From assembly GCF_030811215.1 (NCBI RefSeq), contig NZ_JAUSQM010000001.1, forward strand, positions 1,984,001-2,048,000: a stretch of 64,000 nucleotides of DNA. Direction: 5' to 3'. Positions 1-8,443 of the stretch are shown piece after piece. A program made the position numbers and the translations under genes. This DNA is from Nocardioides massiliensis. Lineage in GTDB: Bacteria > Actinomycetota > Actinomycetes > Propionibacteriales > Nocardioidaceae. A model generated the notes under the pieces. That model saw only the letters and a program-made list of their open reading frames with translations, was not told the origin of the DNA and did not search any database. Every line of letters begins with the position of its first letter. Within the stretch, counting starts at the first letter, position 1.

Positions 1-1
1 G

Positions 2-811
2 CTCGAGGCGGGGTCCAACATCGTCGGTGGCGTCAACGCCCGCAAGGCCGGCACCACGGTCGAGCTGGCCGGTCAGGAGCTGCCGGTCTTCGGTGACGTC
101 AAGGAGGCGATGGAGAAGACCGGTGCCGACGTGTCGGTGCTGTTCGTCCCGCCGGCGTTCACCAAGGCCGCCTGCATCGAGGCCATCGACGCCGGCATCG
201 GCCTCATGGTGGTCATCACCGAGGGCGTGCCGGTGCAGGACAGCGCCGAGGTGTGGTCCTACCTGCAGAGCGAGGCCAACCACGCCGGCACCCGGATGAT
301 CGGTCCCAACTGCCCGGGCATCATCACGCCCGAGGAGTCGCTGGCCGGCATCACCCCGCACACCATCGCGGGCAAGGGCCCCATCGGCCTGGTGTCGAAG
401 TCGGGCACGCTGACCTACCAGATGATGTTCGAGCTCAAGGACTACGGGTTCTCCACCGCTATCGGCATCGGCGGCGACCCGGTCATCGGCACCACCCACA
501 TCGACGCCCTGCAGGCCTTCGAGGACGACCCGGAGACCAAGGCCATCGTGATGATCGGTGAGATCGGTGGTGACGCCGAGGAGCGTGCCGCCGACTACAT
601 CAAGGAGCACATCACCAAGCCGGTGGTCGGCTACGTCGCCGGCTTCACCGCTCCGGAGGGCAAGACCATGGGCCACGCCGGCGCCATCGTCTCGGGCTCC
701 TCGGGCACCGCGCAGGCGAAGAAGGAAGCCCTCGAGGCCGTGGGCGTGAAGGTCGGCAAGACGCCGTCCGAGACCGCTCAGCTGATGCGGGAGATCATGC
801 AGAGCCTCTGA
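2..811 (+). CDS. sucD: succinyl-CoA synthetase alpha subunit (5' end outside window)
   Basis: Alpha subunit of succinate-CoA ligase, the TCA-cycle step that interconverts succinyl-CoA and succinate with substrate-level phosphorylation of ADP or GDP. The reading frame is open from the first bases of the window, so the N-terminal part of the CoA-binding Rossmann domain is missing. Visible are the segment GPNCPG, the nucleotide/CoA region [10 protein letters not shown], the motif [12 protein letters not shown], and near the C terminus [12 protein letters not shown], which carries the phosphohistidine. About 270 residues are present of a usual 290-300. The sucC gene is expected immediately upstream, outside the window. 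A strong hairpin follows the stop codon. Confidence 0.97.
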   Translation, partial: LEAGSNIVGGVNARKAGTTVELAGQELPVFGDVKEAMEKTGADVSVLFVPPAFTKAACIEAIDAGIGLMVVITEGVPVQDSAEVWSYLQSEANHAGTRMIGPNCPGIITPEESLAGITPHTIAGKGPIGLVSKSGTLTYQMMFELKDYGFSTAIGIGGDPVIGTTHIDALQAFEDDPETKAIVMIGEIGGDAEERAADYIKEHITKPVVGYVAGFTAPEGKTMGHAGAIVSGSSGTAQAKKEALEAVGVKVGKTPSETAQLMREIMQSL

Positions 812-837
812 GGCTCGCCGAAGTACTGAACAACCGC

Positions 838-885
838 ACGGGCCCGGAGCCTGCCCACGCTCAGCGTGGCTGGCTCCGGGCCCGT
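838..885. terminator. bidirectional terminator between sucD and kynU
   Basis: A long stem lies between the convergent stop codons of sucD and the kynureninase gene: outer arms ACGGGCCCGGAGCC and GGCTCCGGGCCCGT, with an inner stem CCACGC/GCGTGG. It is GC-rich with only a short T-run on either side, as is usual in actinobacteria. The position between converging genes suggests that it serves both strands. Confidence 0.85.
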
Positions 886-902
886 TCATTCAGCAGTTCG
901 GT

Positions 903-2138
903 TCAGGTGACCGCGTTGCGCTCGGCGTAGGCGGGATCGGCGTACGCGCGGGATTCCAGCACCTCGGCGAGCGCCGCAGCGGCACGGTCGACGTCGTCGA
1001 GGGTGGTGTAGAGCGGCGCGAAGCCGAACCGGGCGATGTCGGGGTCGCGGAAGTCGCCGACGACCCCGCGGGCGATGAGGGCCTGCACGAGGCCGTAGGC
1101 GTGGGGGTGGCGGAACGACACCTGGCTGCCGCGCCGGTGGTGCGCGCGCGGGGTGACGAGCGCGACCTGCTCGTCGGGGAACCGCGCGGCCAGCGTGTCG
1201 ACGTGCGCGAGGAAGCGGCCGGTCAGCTGGAGCGACGCCGCCCGCAGCTCGGCCGTCGTGACGCCGGAGAAGACGCCGAGCGCCGCCTCGAGCGCGCTGA
1301 GGGCGAGGACGGGTGGTGTCCCCACGCGCAGCCGGCCGACACCGGTGCGCGGCTCGTGGTCGAGCCGCATGGCGAACGGGGAGGCGTGCCCCATCCACCC
1401 CGCGACCGGCGGGTCAAGGTCGGCCTGCAGGTGCGGCGCGACCCAGGCGTACGCCGGACTCCCGGGACCGGCGTTGAGGTACTTGTAGGTGCACCCGACC
1501 GCCAGGTCGGCGCCCGCGGCGGCGAGGTCGACCGGCATCGCGCCCGTGGAGTGGCACAGGTCCCACTGGGCCAGCGCCCCGTGCTGGTGGATGGCCGCGG
1601 CGACGGCCGGCAGGTCGAACATCGCGCCCGTGCGGAAGTCGACGTGGGTGAGCGACACGAGCGCGACGTCGTCGTCGAGGACCGCCTCGAGTGCCGCCAC
1701 ACCGCCGTCGTCGCCGGGACCCTCACACCACCGCACCTCGAGGTCGAGCAGGCGCGCGACCGAGGAGACGACGTACGCGTCGGTGGGGAAGGTGCTGCGG
1801 TCGACGACCAGGACCCGTCGGTCCGGGCGCATCCGGGCGCCGGCCACGGTGGTCGCGAACAACGACTGGCTCGTCGACTCGCCCACGTGGACGTCGGCGG
1901 CGTCGACCCCGAGCAGCGGCGCGAGCAGGCGGGCGCACCTGTCGACGAGGTCGATCCAGCCGCTGCTGCTGCCGGGCACGTGGTTCCAGGAGCCGATCAG
2001 GCCCCGTCCCCACTCGTCCTCGACCACTGCCGCGACCCGGTCGGCGACCGTGCGGGGCAGCGCACCGAGGGAGTTGCCGTCGAGGTAGACGAGGTCCGGG
2101 AGCGCGAACAGGTCGCGGCGCCAGCCCGGCGCGGTCAT
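903..2138 (-). CDS. kynU: kynureninase
   Basis: PLP-dependent enzyme (fold type I) that cleaves kynurenine to anthranilate and alanine, or 3-hydroxykynurenine to 3-hydroxyanthranilate. The 411-residue length matches the family. Residues seen: an N-terminal YLDGNSLG motif (about 18-25), the PLP-contacting Asp193 in WDLCHSTGA, and the Schiff-base Lys219 in GCTYKYLNAGPGS. The ATG start overlaps the stop codon of the upstream sigma-like gene by 4 nt (ATGA), so the two are translationally coupled. No tryptophan 2,3-dioxygenase or formamidase gene is present in this window, so the rest of the kynurenine pathway must lie elsewhere or be absent. Confidence 0.93.
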   Translation of the reverse strand: MTAPGWRRDLFALPDLVYLDGNSLGALPRTVADRVAAVVEDEWGRGLIGSWNHVPGSSSGWIDLVDRCARLLAPLLGVDAADVHVGESTSQSLFATTVAGARMRPDRRVLVVDRSTFPTDAYVVSSVARLLDLEVRWCEGPGDDGGVAALEAVLDDDVALVSLTHVDFRTGAMFDLPAVAAAIHQHGALAQWDLCHSTGAMPVDLAAAGADLAVGCTYKYLNAGPGSPAYAWVAPHLQADLDPPVAGWMGHASPFAMRLDHEPRTGVGRLRVGTPPVLALSALEAALGVFSGVTTAELRAASLQLTGRFLAHVDTLAARFPDEQVALVTPRAHHRRGSQVSFRHPHAYGLVQALIARGVVGDFRDPDIARFGFAPLYTTLDDVDRAAAALAEVLESRAYADPAYAERNAVT

Positions 2139-3994
2139 CCCAGCTCCGCCAGTCGCTCGGTCGCGCGCTCGGCGAGGGCGATGAAGGCGTCGGCGTCCAT
2201 CCCTGCTCCCTCGGTCGGGATGAAGGTCAGCTGGGCGACCCGGGACCCGGCACGCACCAGGGCCGTGCGGAACTGCACCTGGGCATCCTCCGAGATCTCG
2301 GTCGTGACGTCCCACACCCGCAGGTCGATCGCCGTGCGCCCGCGTCCCGTCGACTCCTGGGCCACCCGCCGGACGGTGCTCGCGAGGTCCCGGTCGGCGC
2401 ACCCGTCCAGGCGCGCGGTCGAGCGCTCGAGCACGGCGGCCGCGCGACGCGGGTTCGCGAAGACGCCGTACGACGTGGCGACGCCGAACTCCGGCGGCAG
2501 GTCGGCCTCCGGGATGACGAATGTGCGGCTGCGACCCCGGTCGGCGCCGCTGCGCCCGAAGTTGGTGTCGTCGCAGGTGGTGACCGCCGGATTGGGGTTC
2601 GCCGGTGCCGGAGACGAGCCGACCCACGGGCGCTCGATGCGACCCACCGGCGGCAGGTCGACGACGGCGATCAGGCCCGGCTCCTCACCCGCCTCGAGCG
2701 GCGGGATCCGCTCAACCGCGCCGACGGGGGCGCAGGTCCCGGAGACGGGGGAGACGCAGAGGTCGGCGACCGCGGACGCCAGTAGCTGGGCGGTGCGACG
2801 CGGGGGGACGCTGCGCTCGCCGGGGGCCGACACGACCACGGTCGTGGTGAGCCGGCCACTGCGCCCGACCGCGACCGTGTAGGTCGTCTGCGGGCGCTCG
2901 GCCACCCGGAACGTGAGCAGGTAGGCCTCGTCCGCGGTGTGCAGGACCCGGTGGGTGCGCAACAGCTGCAACCGCGCGACCTTGCAGCCGGCGAACCAGG
3001 AGACGGTGGTGGCGAACGCCGTACGCGCCTCGGGCTCGGTGTTGCTCAGCTCGACGGACTGGACCACGGTGCGCGGTGCGGGACGTCCGTCGGGCACGCC
3101 GGCCTCGACGAAGCGGCGTACGAGTGCCCGCGTGCCGTCGGGGTCGGCGAACCGGGCCTGCTGACAGACGTAGTTGATCCCGTCGCCACGGGTGTTGTCA
3201 CCGGTCGAGCGGACGTCCCAGCGGCTGGTCGTGCCCTCCCCGTCGAGATCGGTGAGCTCGTCCGCGGCGAGGAGCATGCTGCGGGCCAGGTCCGGCGGCG
3301 GTGGTGGCGGGGTGCGGTCGGCACCCGGCGCGACCGGGCTGCTGACCACGCTGCCGGCGACCACGACGAGCGCGACGGCGGTCAGGGACGCGACGACCGT
3401 GTGCGTACGCCGGCGCTTGCTGCCGGCACGGCGGATCAGCGGAGGGCGGGGGAGCACGACGCCCGCGGTCTCCGACGCCAGCCCCGCGAGGAGCTCGTCG
3501 AGCGCGTCGGCGTCGACCTCGAGCGTGGAGGTGAGCGAGGCGACGCCCTCCTGCAGCCGGGCCGCGGCACTCGCCAGGGGCAGCCCGAGCTCGCGCGCCG
3601 AGCGCGACATCGGGACCGCCGCGTGATGGCGCAGCAGGACTGCCCTGCGCTGGGCGGGCTCGAGGTCCGCGAGTGCTGCCAGGATCCGCCGGTTGCCGGG
3701 GTCCAGGTCCTTGTCGCGGCGGCCCAACCGCGCGGTGTGGCGACGCTGCGCCCGACGCCAGGCCTGCGGTCGGACCCAGTCCAACGGGTCCTCGAGCGGC
3801 GCGATCTTGCGCCAGTGGTGCCAGGCGGCGGTGTAGGCCTCCCGCACGCCCGCACGCGCGGCGGCGACGTCGCCGGTCAGCGCGAAGGTCACCGTCAACA
3901 GGTCGGCGCGCGTGCGCAGGTAGAAGTCGTCGAACGACTGCTCCTCTGCGACCGCCCGCGCTCGTGCGCCCGCGTCCCTGCCCAGCTGTGCCAT
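2135..3994 (-). CDS. ECF-sigma-like protein fused to a membrane-anchored C-terminal domain
   Basis: A 619-residue protein. Residues about 20-85 resemble ECF sigma region 2 (FDDFYLRTRADLLTVTFALTG, with the WVR..AWRRA helix); residues about 103-155 resemble region 4 (LADLEPAQRRAVLLRHHAAV, then an HTH ending ARLQEGVA). Residues about 199-218 are hydrophobic and look like one membrane segment preceded by a basic stretch (KRRRTH). The remaining 400 residues are probably extracytoplasmic, contain scattered Cys residues, and resemble no domain I can name; two partly repeated halves are possible. A TAGCGT box lies 9 nt upstream of the ATG. Whether it still works as a sigma factor is unknown; it may be a degenerate regulator. 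Its coupling to kynU is described in that entry. Confidence 0.75.
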   Translation of the reverse strand: MAQLGRDAGARARAVAEEQSFDDFYLRTRADLLTVTFALTGDVAAARAGVREAYTAAWHHWRKIAPLEDPLDWVRPQAWRRAQRRHTARLGRRDKDLDPGNRRILAALADLEPAQRRAVLLRHHAAVPMSRSARELGLPLASAAARLQEGVASLTSTLEVDADALDELLAGLASETAGVVLPRPPLIRRAGSKRRRTHTVVASLTAVALVVVAGSVVSSPVAPGADRTPPPPPPDLARSMLLAADELTDLDGEGTTSRWDVRSTGDNTRGDGINYVCQQARFADPDGTRALVRRFVEAGVPDGRPAPRTVVQSVELSNTEPEARTAFATTVSWFAGCKVARLQLLRTHRVLHTADEAYLLTFRVAERPQTTYTVAVGRSGRLTTTVVVSAPGERSVPPRRTAQLLASAVADLCVSPVSGTCAPVGAVERIPPLEAGEEPGLIAVVDLPPVGRIERPWVGSSPAPANPNPAVTTCDDTNFGRSGADRGRSRTFVIPEADLPPEFGVATSYGVFANPRRAAAVLERSTARLDGCADRDLASTVRRVAQESTGRGRTAIDLRVWDVTTEISEDAQVQFRTALVRAGSRVAQLTFIPTEGAGMDADAFIALAERATERLAELG

Positions 3995-4054
3995 GACGGA
4001 TCCACGCTACCGGCCCGGCGCGCCTGGCCGGGCGCCGCCGGGTGGTCGGGGACC

Positions 4055-5290
4055 ATGGTGGGCGTGACCGACCTGATCAGCCGTCCCCGCGGATCCGGAT
4101 CGTCGCAGGCAGCCGACGGTGGTGGCCCGCAGCTCGCGCTCACGGCTCCGCTGGCGGGAGTGCTCGGCGGGCTCGGACCGCTGTTGCTGTGCGTGGTGCT
4201 GGCGGTCGTCGGCTGGTTCGCCGCCGACGCGGGCGCCCACGGGACCACGCGGGACGCACTGCGGGTCGGCGCTGACGCCTGGCTGCTGGGTCTCGGCGCC
4301 GGACTCGACCTGGGGGGCGGCGCGGTCACGGTCGTCCCGCTCGGGATCACGCTCCTCGCACTCGCCGGCGCCTGGCGGGCCGGGACCACCCTCGGGCGCC
4401 GTGACCAGGTGGACGACGACCGCAGCGTGGCCCTGGCCGTCGGGCTGCTGGTGCTCGCCCACAGCGTGCTGGCCTGCGGCGTGGCGGTCCTCGCCTCCAC
4501 CAGCACCGCCCGCACGGACCCGGCGCTGGCCGTGGTCGGTGGCGCGGTCGTCGCGTTCGTCGGTGGGGGTGCCGGGGTGCTGCGCGGCGCAGGGCGGTGG
4601 TCCGCGTTCGGGGACCGGGTGCCCGCCGGCGTACGCGTCCCGCTGGTGCGGGCAGCGGAGGTCGCCGCTGCCGCGCTCGGTCTGCTCGTGGTCGCCTCTG
4701 CGGCACTGCTCGCCGCCGCGTGGGCGCTGTCGTTCGGGTCGGCGGCCAACGTGCTCGCCGCCCTCGAGCTGACCACCCCCGACCTGGTCGCGCTGACCGT
4801 CGTCACAGTGTTGGCAGTCCCCAACCTGCTCGTGCTCGCCGCGGCCTACCTGGTCGGACCCGGGTTCGCCGTTGGCGAGGGGACGAGCGTCGCCGCTGGC
4901 AGCGTCGACCTCGGTCCCGTGCCGGCGCTGCCGATGTTCGCCGCTCTGCCCGACCCCGGTGACCAGCCGGCGTACCTCGGTGTGTTGGTCGTCGTGCCAG
5001 CGCTGTGCGCCCTGCTCGCCGTGGTGCTGTTGGCCCGTCGGCGTCCCGCCCTCGAGTGGGAGGAGGCGCTGACGACCGGCATCGGTGGCGGCGTCCTCGC
5101 CGGTCTCGTCCTCGGGATCGTCGCCAAGCTCGGCTCGGGCGCGCTCGGCCCCGGCGCGATGGCCGACGTCGGACCGGCCGCGGGATCGGTCACCGTCATG
5201 GCGTGCGTCGCGCTCGGACTCGGCGGCGGCGTGGGTGCGGCGATAGCCACCTGGTGGCAGCGGCGCGGAGGAGAGCCGGCGGCTCGGTAG
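4055..5290 (+). CDS. DUF6350 family polytopic membrane protein
   Basis: A 411-residue integral membrane protein with about nine to eleven hydrophobic segments and very little hydrophilic sequence except the N-terminal 30 residues. It matches what is usually annotated as DUF6350 in actinobacteria, where it often stands just before purN and purH as here. Its biochemical role is not known to me. ATG at 4055 was chosen because the frame upstream overlaps the divergent sigma-like gene; in-frame GTG codons at 4058 and 4064 are alternatives. Only about 60 bp separate it from the divergent gene, so the two promoters must overlap or abut. Confidence 0.8.
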   Translation: MVGVTDLISRPRGSGSSQAADGGGPQLALTAPLAGVLGGLGPLLLCVVLAVVGWFAADAGAHGTTRDALRVGADAWLLGLGAGLDLGGGAVTVVPLGITLLALAGAWRAGTTLGRRDQVDDDRSVALAVGLLVLAHSVLACGVAVLASTSTARTDPALAVVGGAVVAFVGGGAGVLRGAGRWSAFGDRVPAGVRVPLVRAAEVAAAALGLLVVASAALLAAAWALSFGSAANVLAALELTTPDLVALTVVTVLAVPNLLVLAAAYLVGPGFAVGEGTSVAAGSVDLGPVPALPMFAALPDPGDQPAYLGVLVVVPALCALLAVVLLARRRPALEWEEALTTGIGGGVLAGLVLGIVAKLGSGALGPGAMADVGPAAGSVTVMACVALGLGGGVGAAIATWWQRRGGEPAAR

Positions 5291-5293
5291 CCT
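5288..5293 (+). promoter_or_regulatory. putative -10 box of purN (leaderless)
   Basis: TAGCCT, with its TAG doubling as the stop codon of the DUF6350 gene, lies 6 nt before the GTG start of purN. This is the TANNNT-plus-6-to-9-nt arrangement seen at several genes in this window and suggests a leaderless purN-purH transcript. Confidence 0.5.
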
Positions 5294-5299
5294 GCTCCC

Positions 5300-5929
5300 G
5301 TGCCGATCCCCGCTGCCCCCGACGCACCCGCTCGTCTGGTCGTCCTGGTCTCCGGCAGCGGCACCAACCTCCAGGCGCTGCTCGACGCCTGCGCCGATCC
5401 GGCGTACGGCGCCCAGGTGGTCGCGGTCGGCGCCGACCGTGACGGGATCACCGGCCTCGAGCGGGCGGTCACCCACGGGGTGCCGACGTTCGTCGAGCGC
5501 GTCCAGGCCCACCCCGACCGGGCCGCGTGGGACGCGGCGCTCGCCGACCGCGTGGCGGCGTACGAGCCCGACCTCGTGGTGCTGGCCGGGTTCATGAAGC
5601 TGGTGGGGGAGACGTTCCTCGCCCGCTTCGGCGGCCGCACCGTCAACACCCACCCCGCGCTGTCGCCGGCGTTCCCCGGCATGCGCGGCCCCGCCGACGC
5701 CCTGGCGTACGGCGTCAAGGTCACCGGTGCGACGCTCTTCGTCGTCGACGCCGGGGTCGACACCGGTCCGATCGTGGCCCAGGCCGTGGTGCCGGTGGAC
5801 GACGACGACGACGTGGAGTCCCTCCACGAGCGGATCAAGACCGCCGAGCGGGCAATGCTCGTCGAGGCAGTCGGCCGGATGGTCCGCGGCTACTCCATCA
5901 CCGACAGGAAGGTCCGGTTCTCCTCATGA
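5300..5929 (+). CDS. purN: phosphoribosylglycinamide formyltransferase
   Basis: Third step of de novo purine synthesis: transfers a formyl group from 10-formyltetrahydrofolate to GAR. The protein has 209 residues, the usual length. Seen: the phosphate-binding GSGTNL (19-24), and the catalytic trio by comparison with E. coli PurN: Asn116 and His118 in [12 protein letters not shown] and Asp154 in [10 protein letters not shown]. The GTG start is supported by the preceding TAGCCT box. The stop codon overlaps the purH start by 4 nt. The 10-formyl-THF could be supplied by FolD, encoded 4 kb downstream. Confidence 0.96.
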   Translation: MPIPAAPDAPARLVVLVSGSGTNLQALLDACADPAYGAQVVAVGADRDGITGLERAVTHGVPTFVERVQAHPDRAAWDAALADRVAAYEPDLVVLAGFMKLVGETFLARFGGRTVNTHPALSPAFPGMRGPADALAYGVKVTGATLFVVDAGVDTGPIVAQAVVPVDDDDDVESLHERIKTAERAMLVEAVGRMVRGYSITDRKVRFSS

Positions 5930-7512
5930 GCGAGACCCAGCAGCCCGTACGCCGAGCCCTCGTGTCGGTCTACGACAAGAGCGGTCTGACCGAGCTGGCC
6001 ACGGGCCTGCACGAGGCGGGCGTGACGATCGTGTCGACCGGCTCGACGGCCGCGCGCATCGCCGACGCCGGGGTGCCGGTCACGCGGGTCGAGGAGCTCA
6101 CCGGCTTCCCCGAGTGCCTCGACGGGCGCGTGAAGACGCTGCACCCGCGCGTGCACGCCGGCCTCCTCGCGGACCGACGGCTGGAGTCGCACCGCTCGCA
6201 GCTCGAGGACCTCGGGGTCGAGCCGTTCGACCTGGTCGTGGTCAACCTCTATCCGTTCACCGACACCGTCGCGTCCGGCGCGACGCCCGACGAGTGCATC
6301 GAGCAGATCGACATCGGCGGACCGTCGATGGTGCGGGCGGCGGCGAAGAACCACCCGTCGGTCGCGGTGCTGACCTCGCCGGCGCAGTACGACGACGCGC
6401 TGGATGCCGTGCGTGGTGGGGGATTCACGCTCGCCCAGCGGCAGAAGCTCGCCGCTGAGGCGTTCGTCCACACCGCGTCGTACGACGTCGCGGTGGCGTC
6501 GTGGATGGGCTCGGTCGTCACCGACACCTCCGAGGGCTCCGGCTTCCCGGCATGGATCGGCGCGACCTGGGAGAAGTCCGCGGTGCTGCGCTACGGCGAG
6601 AACCCGCACCAGCGCGCCGCGCTCTACTCCGACGGGGCACTGGAGCAGCCCGGGCTCGCCCAGGCCCACCAGCTGCACGGCAAGGAGATGTCCTACAACA
6701 ACTACGTCGACGCCGACGCGGCGCGGCGGGCGGCGTACGACTTCGACGAGCCGGCCGTGGCGATCATCAAGCACGCCAACCCCTGTGGCATCGCGGTCGG
6801 CGCCGATGTCGCCGAGGCGCACCGCAAGGCGCACGAGTGCGACCCGGTCTCGGCGTTCGGCGGGGTCATCGCGACCAACGTCCCGGTCAGCGTGGCGATG
6901 GCCGAGCAGGTGGCGGAGGTCTTCACCGAGGTGATCGTGGCGCCAGGCTATGAGGCGGGCGCGCTCGAGGTCCTGACCGGCAAGAAGAACATCCGCGTGC
7001 TCGAGGCCAAGCCGCTGCCGCGCGGCGGTGCAGAGGCCCGGGAGATCTCCGGCGGCCTGCTGGTGCAGGTCCGCGACGCAATCGACGCCGCGGTCGAGGG
7101 CGACGGCCCCGGCGGCGACGACCCCAGCACCTGGCAGCTCGTCACCGGCGCCGCGGCCACTCCCGAGCAGCTCGCCGACCTCGCCTTCGCCTGGCGCGCC
7201 TGCCGCGCGGTGAAGTCCAACGCGATCCTGCTCGCGCGTGACGGCGCCTCCGTCGGCGTCGGCATGGGCCAGGTCAACCGGGTCGACTCCTGCAAGCTCG
7301 CCGTCTCCCGCGCCGGCGACCGCGCGCCGGGATCGGTCGCGGCCTCGGATGCGTTCTTCCCGTTCCCCGACGGCCCGCAGATCCTCATCGACGCCGGCAT
7401 CTCCGCCATCGTCCAGCCCGGCGGCTCGGTGCGCGACGCCGAGGTCATCGCCGCCTGCGACGCCGCCGGCATCACGATGTACCTCACCGGTGCCCGGCAC
7501 TTCTTCCACTGA
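5926..7512 (+). CDS. purH: bifunctional AICAR transformylase/IMP cyclohydrolase
   Basis: Last two steps of IMP synthesis. The 528-residue protein has an N-terminal MGS-like cyclohydrolase domain (from [13 protein letters not shown], with STGST and [14 protein letters not shown]) and a C-terminal transformylase domain containing [15 protein letters not shown] and the final [12 protein letters not shown]. The length is standard and all blocks are present. It starts within the purN stop (ATGA), so the pair is translationally coupled. Downstream it converges on a TetR gene across a long palindromic repeat that may stop transcription from both sides. Confidence 0.97.
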   Translation: MSETQQPVRRALVSVYDKSGLTELATGLHEAGVTIVSTGSTAARIADAGVPVTRVEELTGFPECLDGRVKTLHPRVHAGLLADRRLESHRSQLEDLGVEPFDLVVVNLYPFTDTVASGATPDECIEQIDIGGPSMVRAAAKNHPSVAVLTSPAQYDDALDAVRGGGFTLAQRQKLAAEAFVHTASYDVAVASWMGSVVTDTSEGSGFPAWIGATWEKSAVLRYGENPHQRAALYSDGALEQPGLAQAHQLHGKEMSYNNYVDADAARRAAYDFDEPAVAIIKHANPCGIAVGADVAEAHRKAHECDPVSAFGGVIATNVPVSVAMAEQVAEVFTEVIVAPGYEAGALEVLTGKKNIRVLEAKPLPRGGAEAREISGGLLVQVRDAIDAAVEGDGPGGDDPSTWQLVTGAAATPEQLADLAFAWRACRAVKSNAILLARDGASVGVGMGQVNRVDSCKLAVSRAGDRAPGSVAASDAFFPFPDGPQILIDAGISAIVQPGGSVRDAEVIAACDAAGITMYLTGARHFFH

Positions 7513-7522
7513 GGCGGAGTGC

Positions 7523-7776
7523 GGGGGCAGTTTCACCGCCCGTGCCACGACACGCCCGCTTGCCGAACGAAACTGACGCCTGCAACGCCCGGTTTCGGTC
7601 GACAAGTGGTGCTGGTGGTGCCTGCGAGGCGTGCGGGCGACCACCGCGGCGATCCCGCCCCTCGACGTACCACCAGACTCAGCTGCACCACCGCGCGAAC
7701 GAAACCGGGTGCCAGGGGCGGGAGAAACGTTCGACGAGCGGGCGTGTCGTTAGTCGGGCGGTGAAACTGCGCCCCC
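7523..7776. repeat. about 250-bp imperfect palindromic repeat
   Basis: The left arm (7523 to about 7620) and the reverse complement of the right arm (about 7680-7776) align over roughly 95 nt. Shared blocks include GCAGTTTCACCGCCCG, ACGACACGCCCGCT and CACC/CCGGTTTCG-type segments, and the centre pairs further around CTGGTGGT. Each arm has smaller inverted repeats (CAGTTTC/GAAACTG). It lies between convergent purH and tetR and supplies the last codons and stop of tetR. It could be a terminator-like or REP/MITE-like element. No gene lies between 7513 and 7749. Confidence 0.75.
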
Positions 7777-8406
7777 GTCCAGGGACGCTGAGAGCAGCCG
7801 GCGCAGGGAGTGGGCGAGGAGCCGGGCCTCGTCGGGCTCGGGATGGACGGCGGCCTGGCGGCGTACGGCGGAGCCGAGGATGAGGGCGACGGCACCGGCA
7901 GCGACCTCCGGGGCATCCGGTACGCCGAGCGCGGTGAGGAGCCGGGCCACGAGTCCCTCGGCGCGGCCCAAGGCGTCCGCGGCGTCCGCACGCAGGGCCG
8001 GGTCGCGCGCGGCGCCGAGATAGATCGCCAGCTCGGTGCCGGCGGTGGCGACGTCGCGCAGCGCGAAGACCGCGCTCACCAGTCCGGTGGCGTGGTCGGC
8101 ATCGGCGACGAGCCGGCGCAGGTCGACGAGCTCGAGCCCGGCCAGCTCCTCCATCGTCGCGATCCACTGCTGCACGTGCCGGCGCAGCGCCTCGCGCAGC
8201 AGGTCGTCGATGGTGGCGAAGTAGTAGACGGTCGTCGCGGGCGGGAGCCCGGCCCGGGCGGCGACCGCCCGGTGCGTGACGGCGCGCGCCCCACCCTCGG
8301 CGAAGAGCGCGAGGCAGGCGTCCAGCAGCTGCTCGCGCCGGACCCGGCTGCGCTCCTGGGTCAGCTGCGCCCGCGTAACCAATGCCGCCTCCGGTAGTTG
8401 TTTCAT
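7750..8406 (-). CDS. TetR/AcrR-family transcriptional regulator
   Basis: 218 residues. The N-terminal HTH spans about residues 15-65 (RREQLLDACLALFAEGGARA, then HRAVAARAGLPPATTVYYF), followed by an all-helical ligand domain as in TetR_C-type regulators. It is transcribed divergently from the secreted hydrolase gene, which is therefore the likeliest target besides itself. A short inverted repeat overlaps its own ATG. The last residues (GAVSPPD and stop) are encoded by the right arm of the palindromic repeat, which suggests that the original C terminus was replaced or extended by the repeat. The ligand cannot be predicted. Confidence 0.9.
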   Translation of the reverse strand: MKQLPEAALVTRAQLTQERSRVRREQLLDACLALFAEGGARAVTHRAVAARAGLPPATTVYYFATIDDLLREALRRHVQQWIATMEELAGLELVDLRRLVADADHATGLVSAVFALRDVATAGTELAIYLGAARDPALRADAADALGRAEGLVARLLTALGVPDAPEVAAGAVALILGSAVRRQAAVHPEPDEARLLAHSLRRLLSASLDGGAVSPPD

Positions 8407-8416
8407 ACATTCGTAT
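8405..8416. promoter_or_regulatory. candidate TetR operator
   Basis: ATACATTCGTAT has arms ATAC and GTAT with a 4-bp spacer. It overlaps the tetR start codon and lies 27 bp before the hydrolase GTG start. Its position between the divergent genes fits autoregulation, but the arms are short and this is an inference. Confidence 0.3.
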
Positions 8417-8443
8417 CAGTTCCGGACTCTATCGGGAGGTCCC

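Noticed and set aside
2939-4054. In-frame plus-strand extension upstream of the DUF6350 gene
   Set aside because: It runs antisense to the sigma-like gene and has no membrane or domain character; the hydrophobic protein begins at 4055.
7519-7764. Short open frames inside the palindromic repeat
   Set aside because: They come from repeat DNA in both orientations and have neither ribosome sites nor recognisable sequence.
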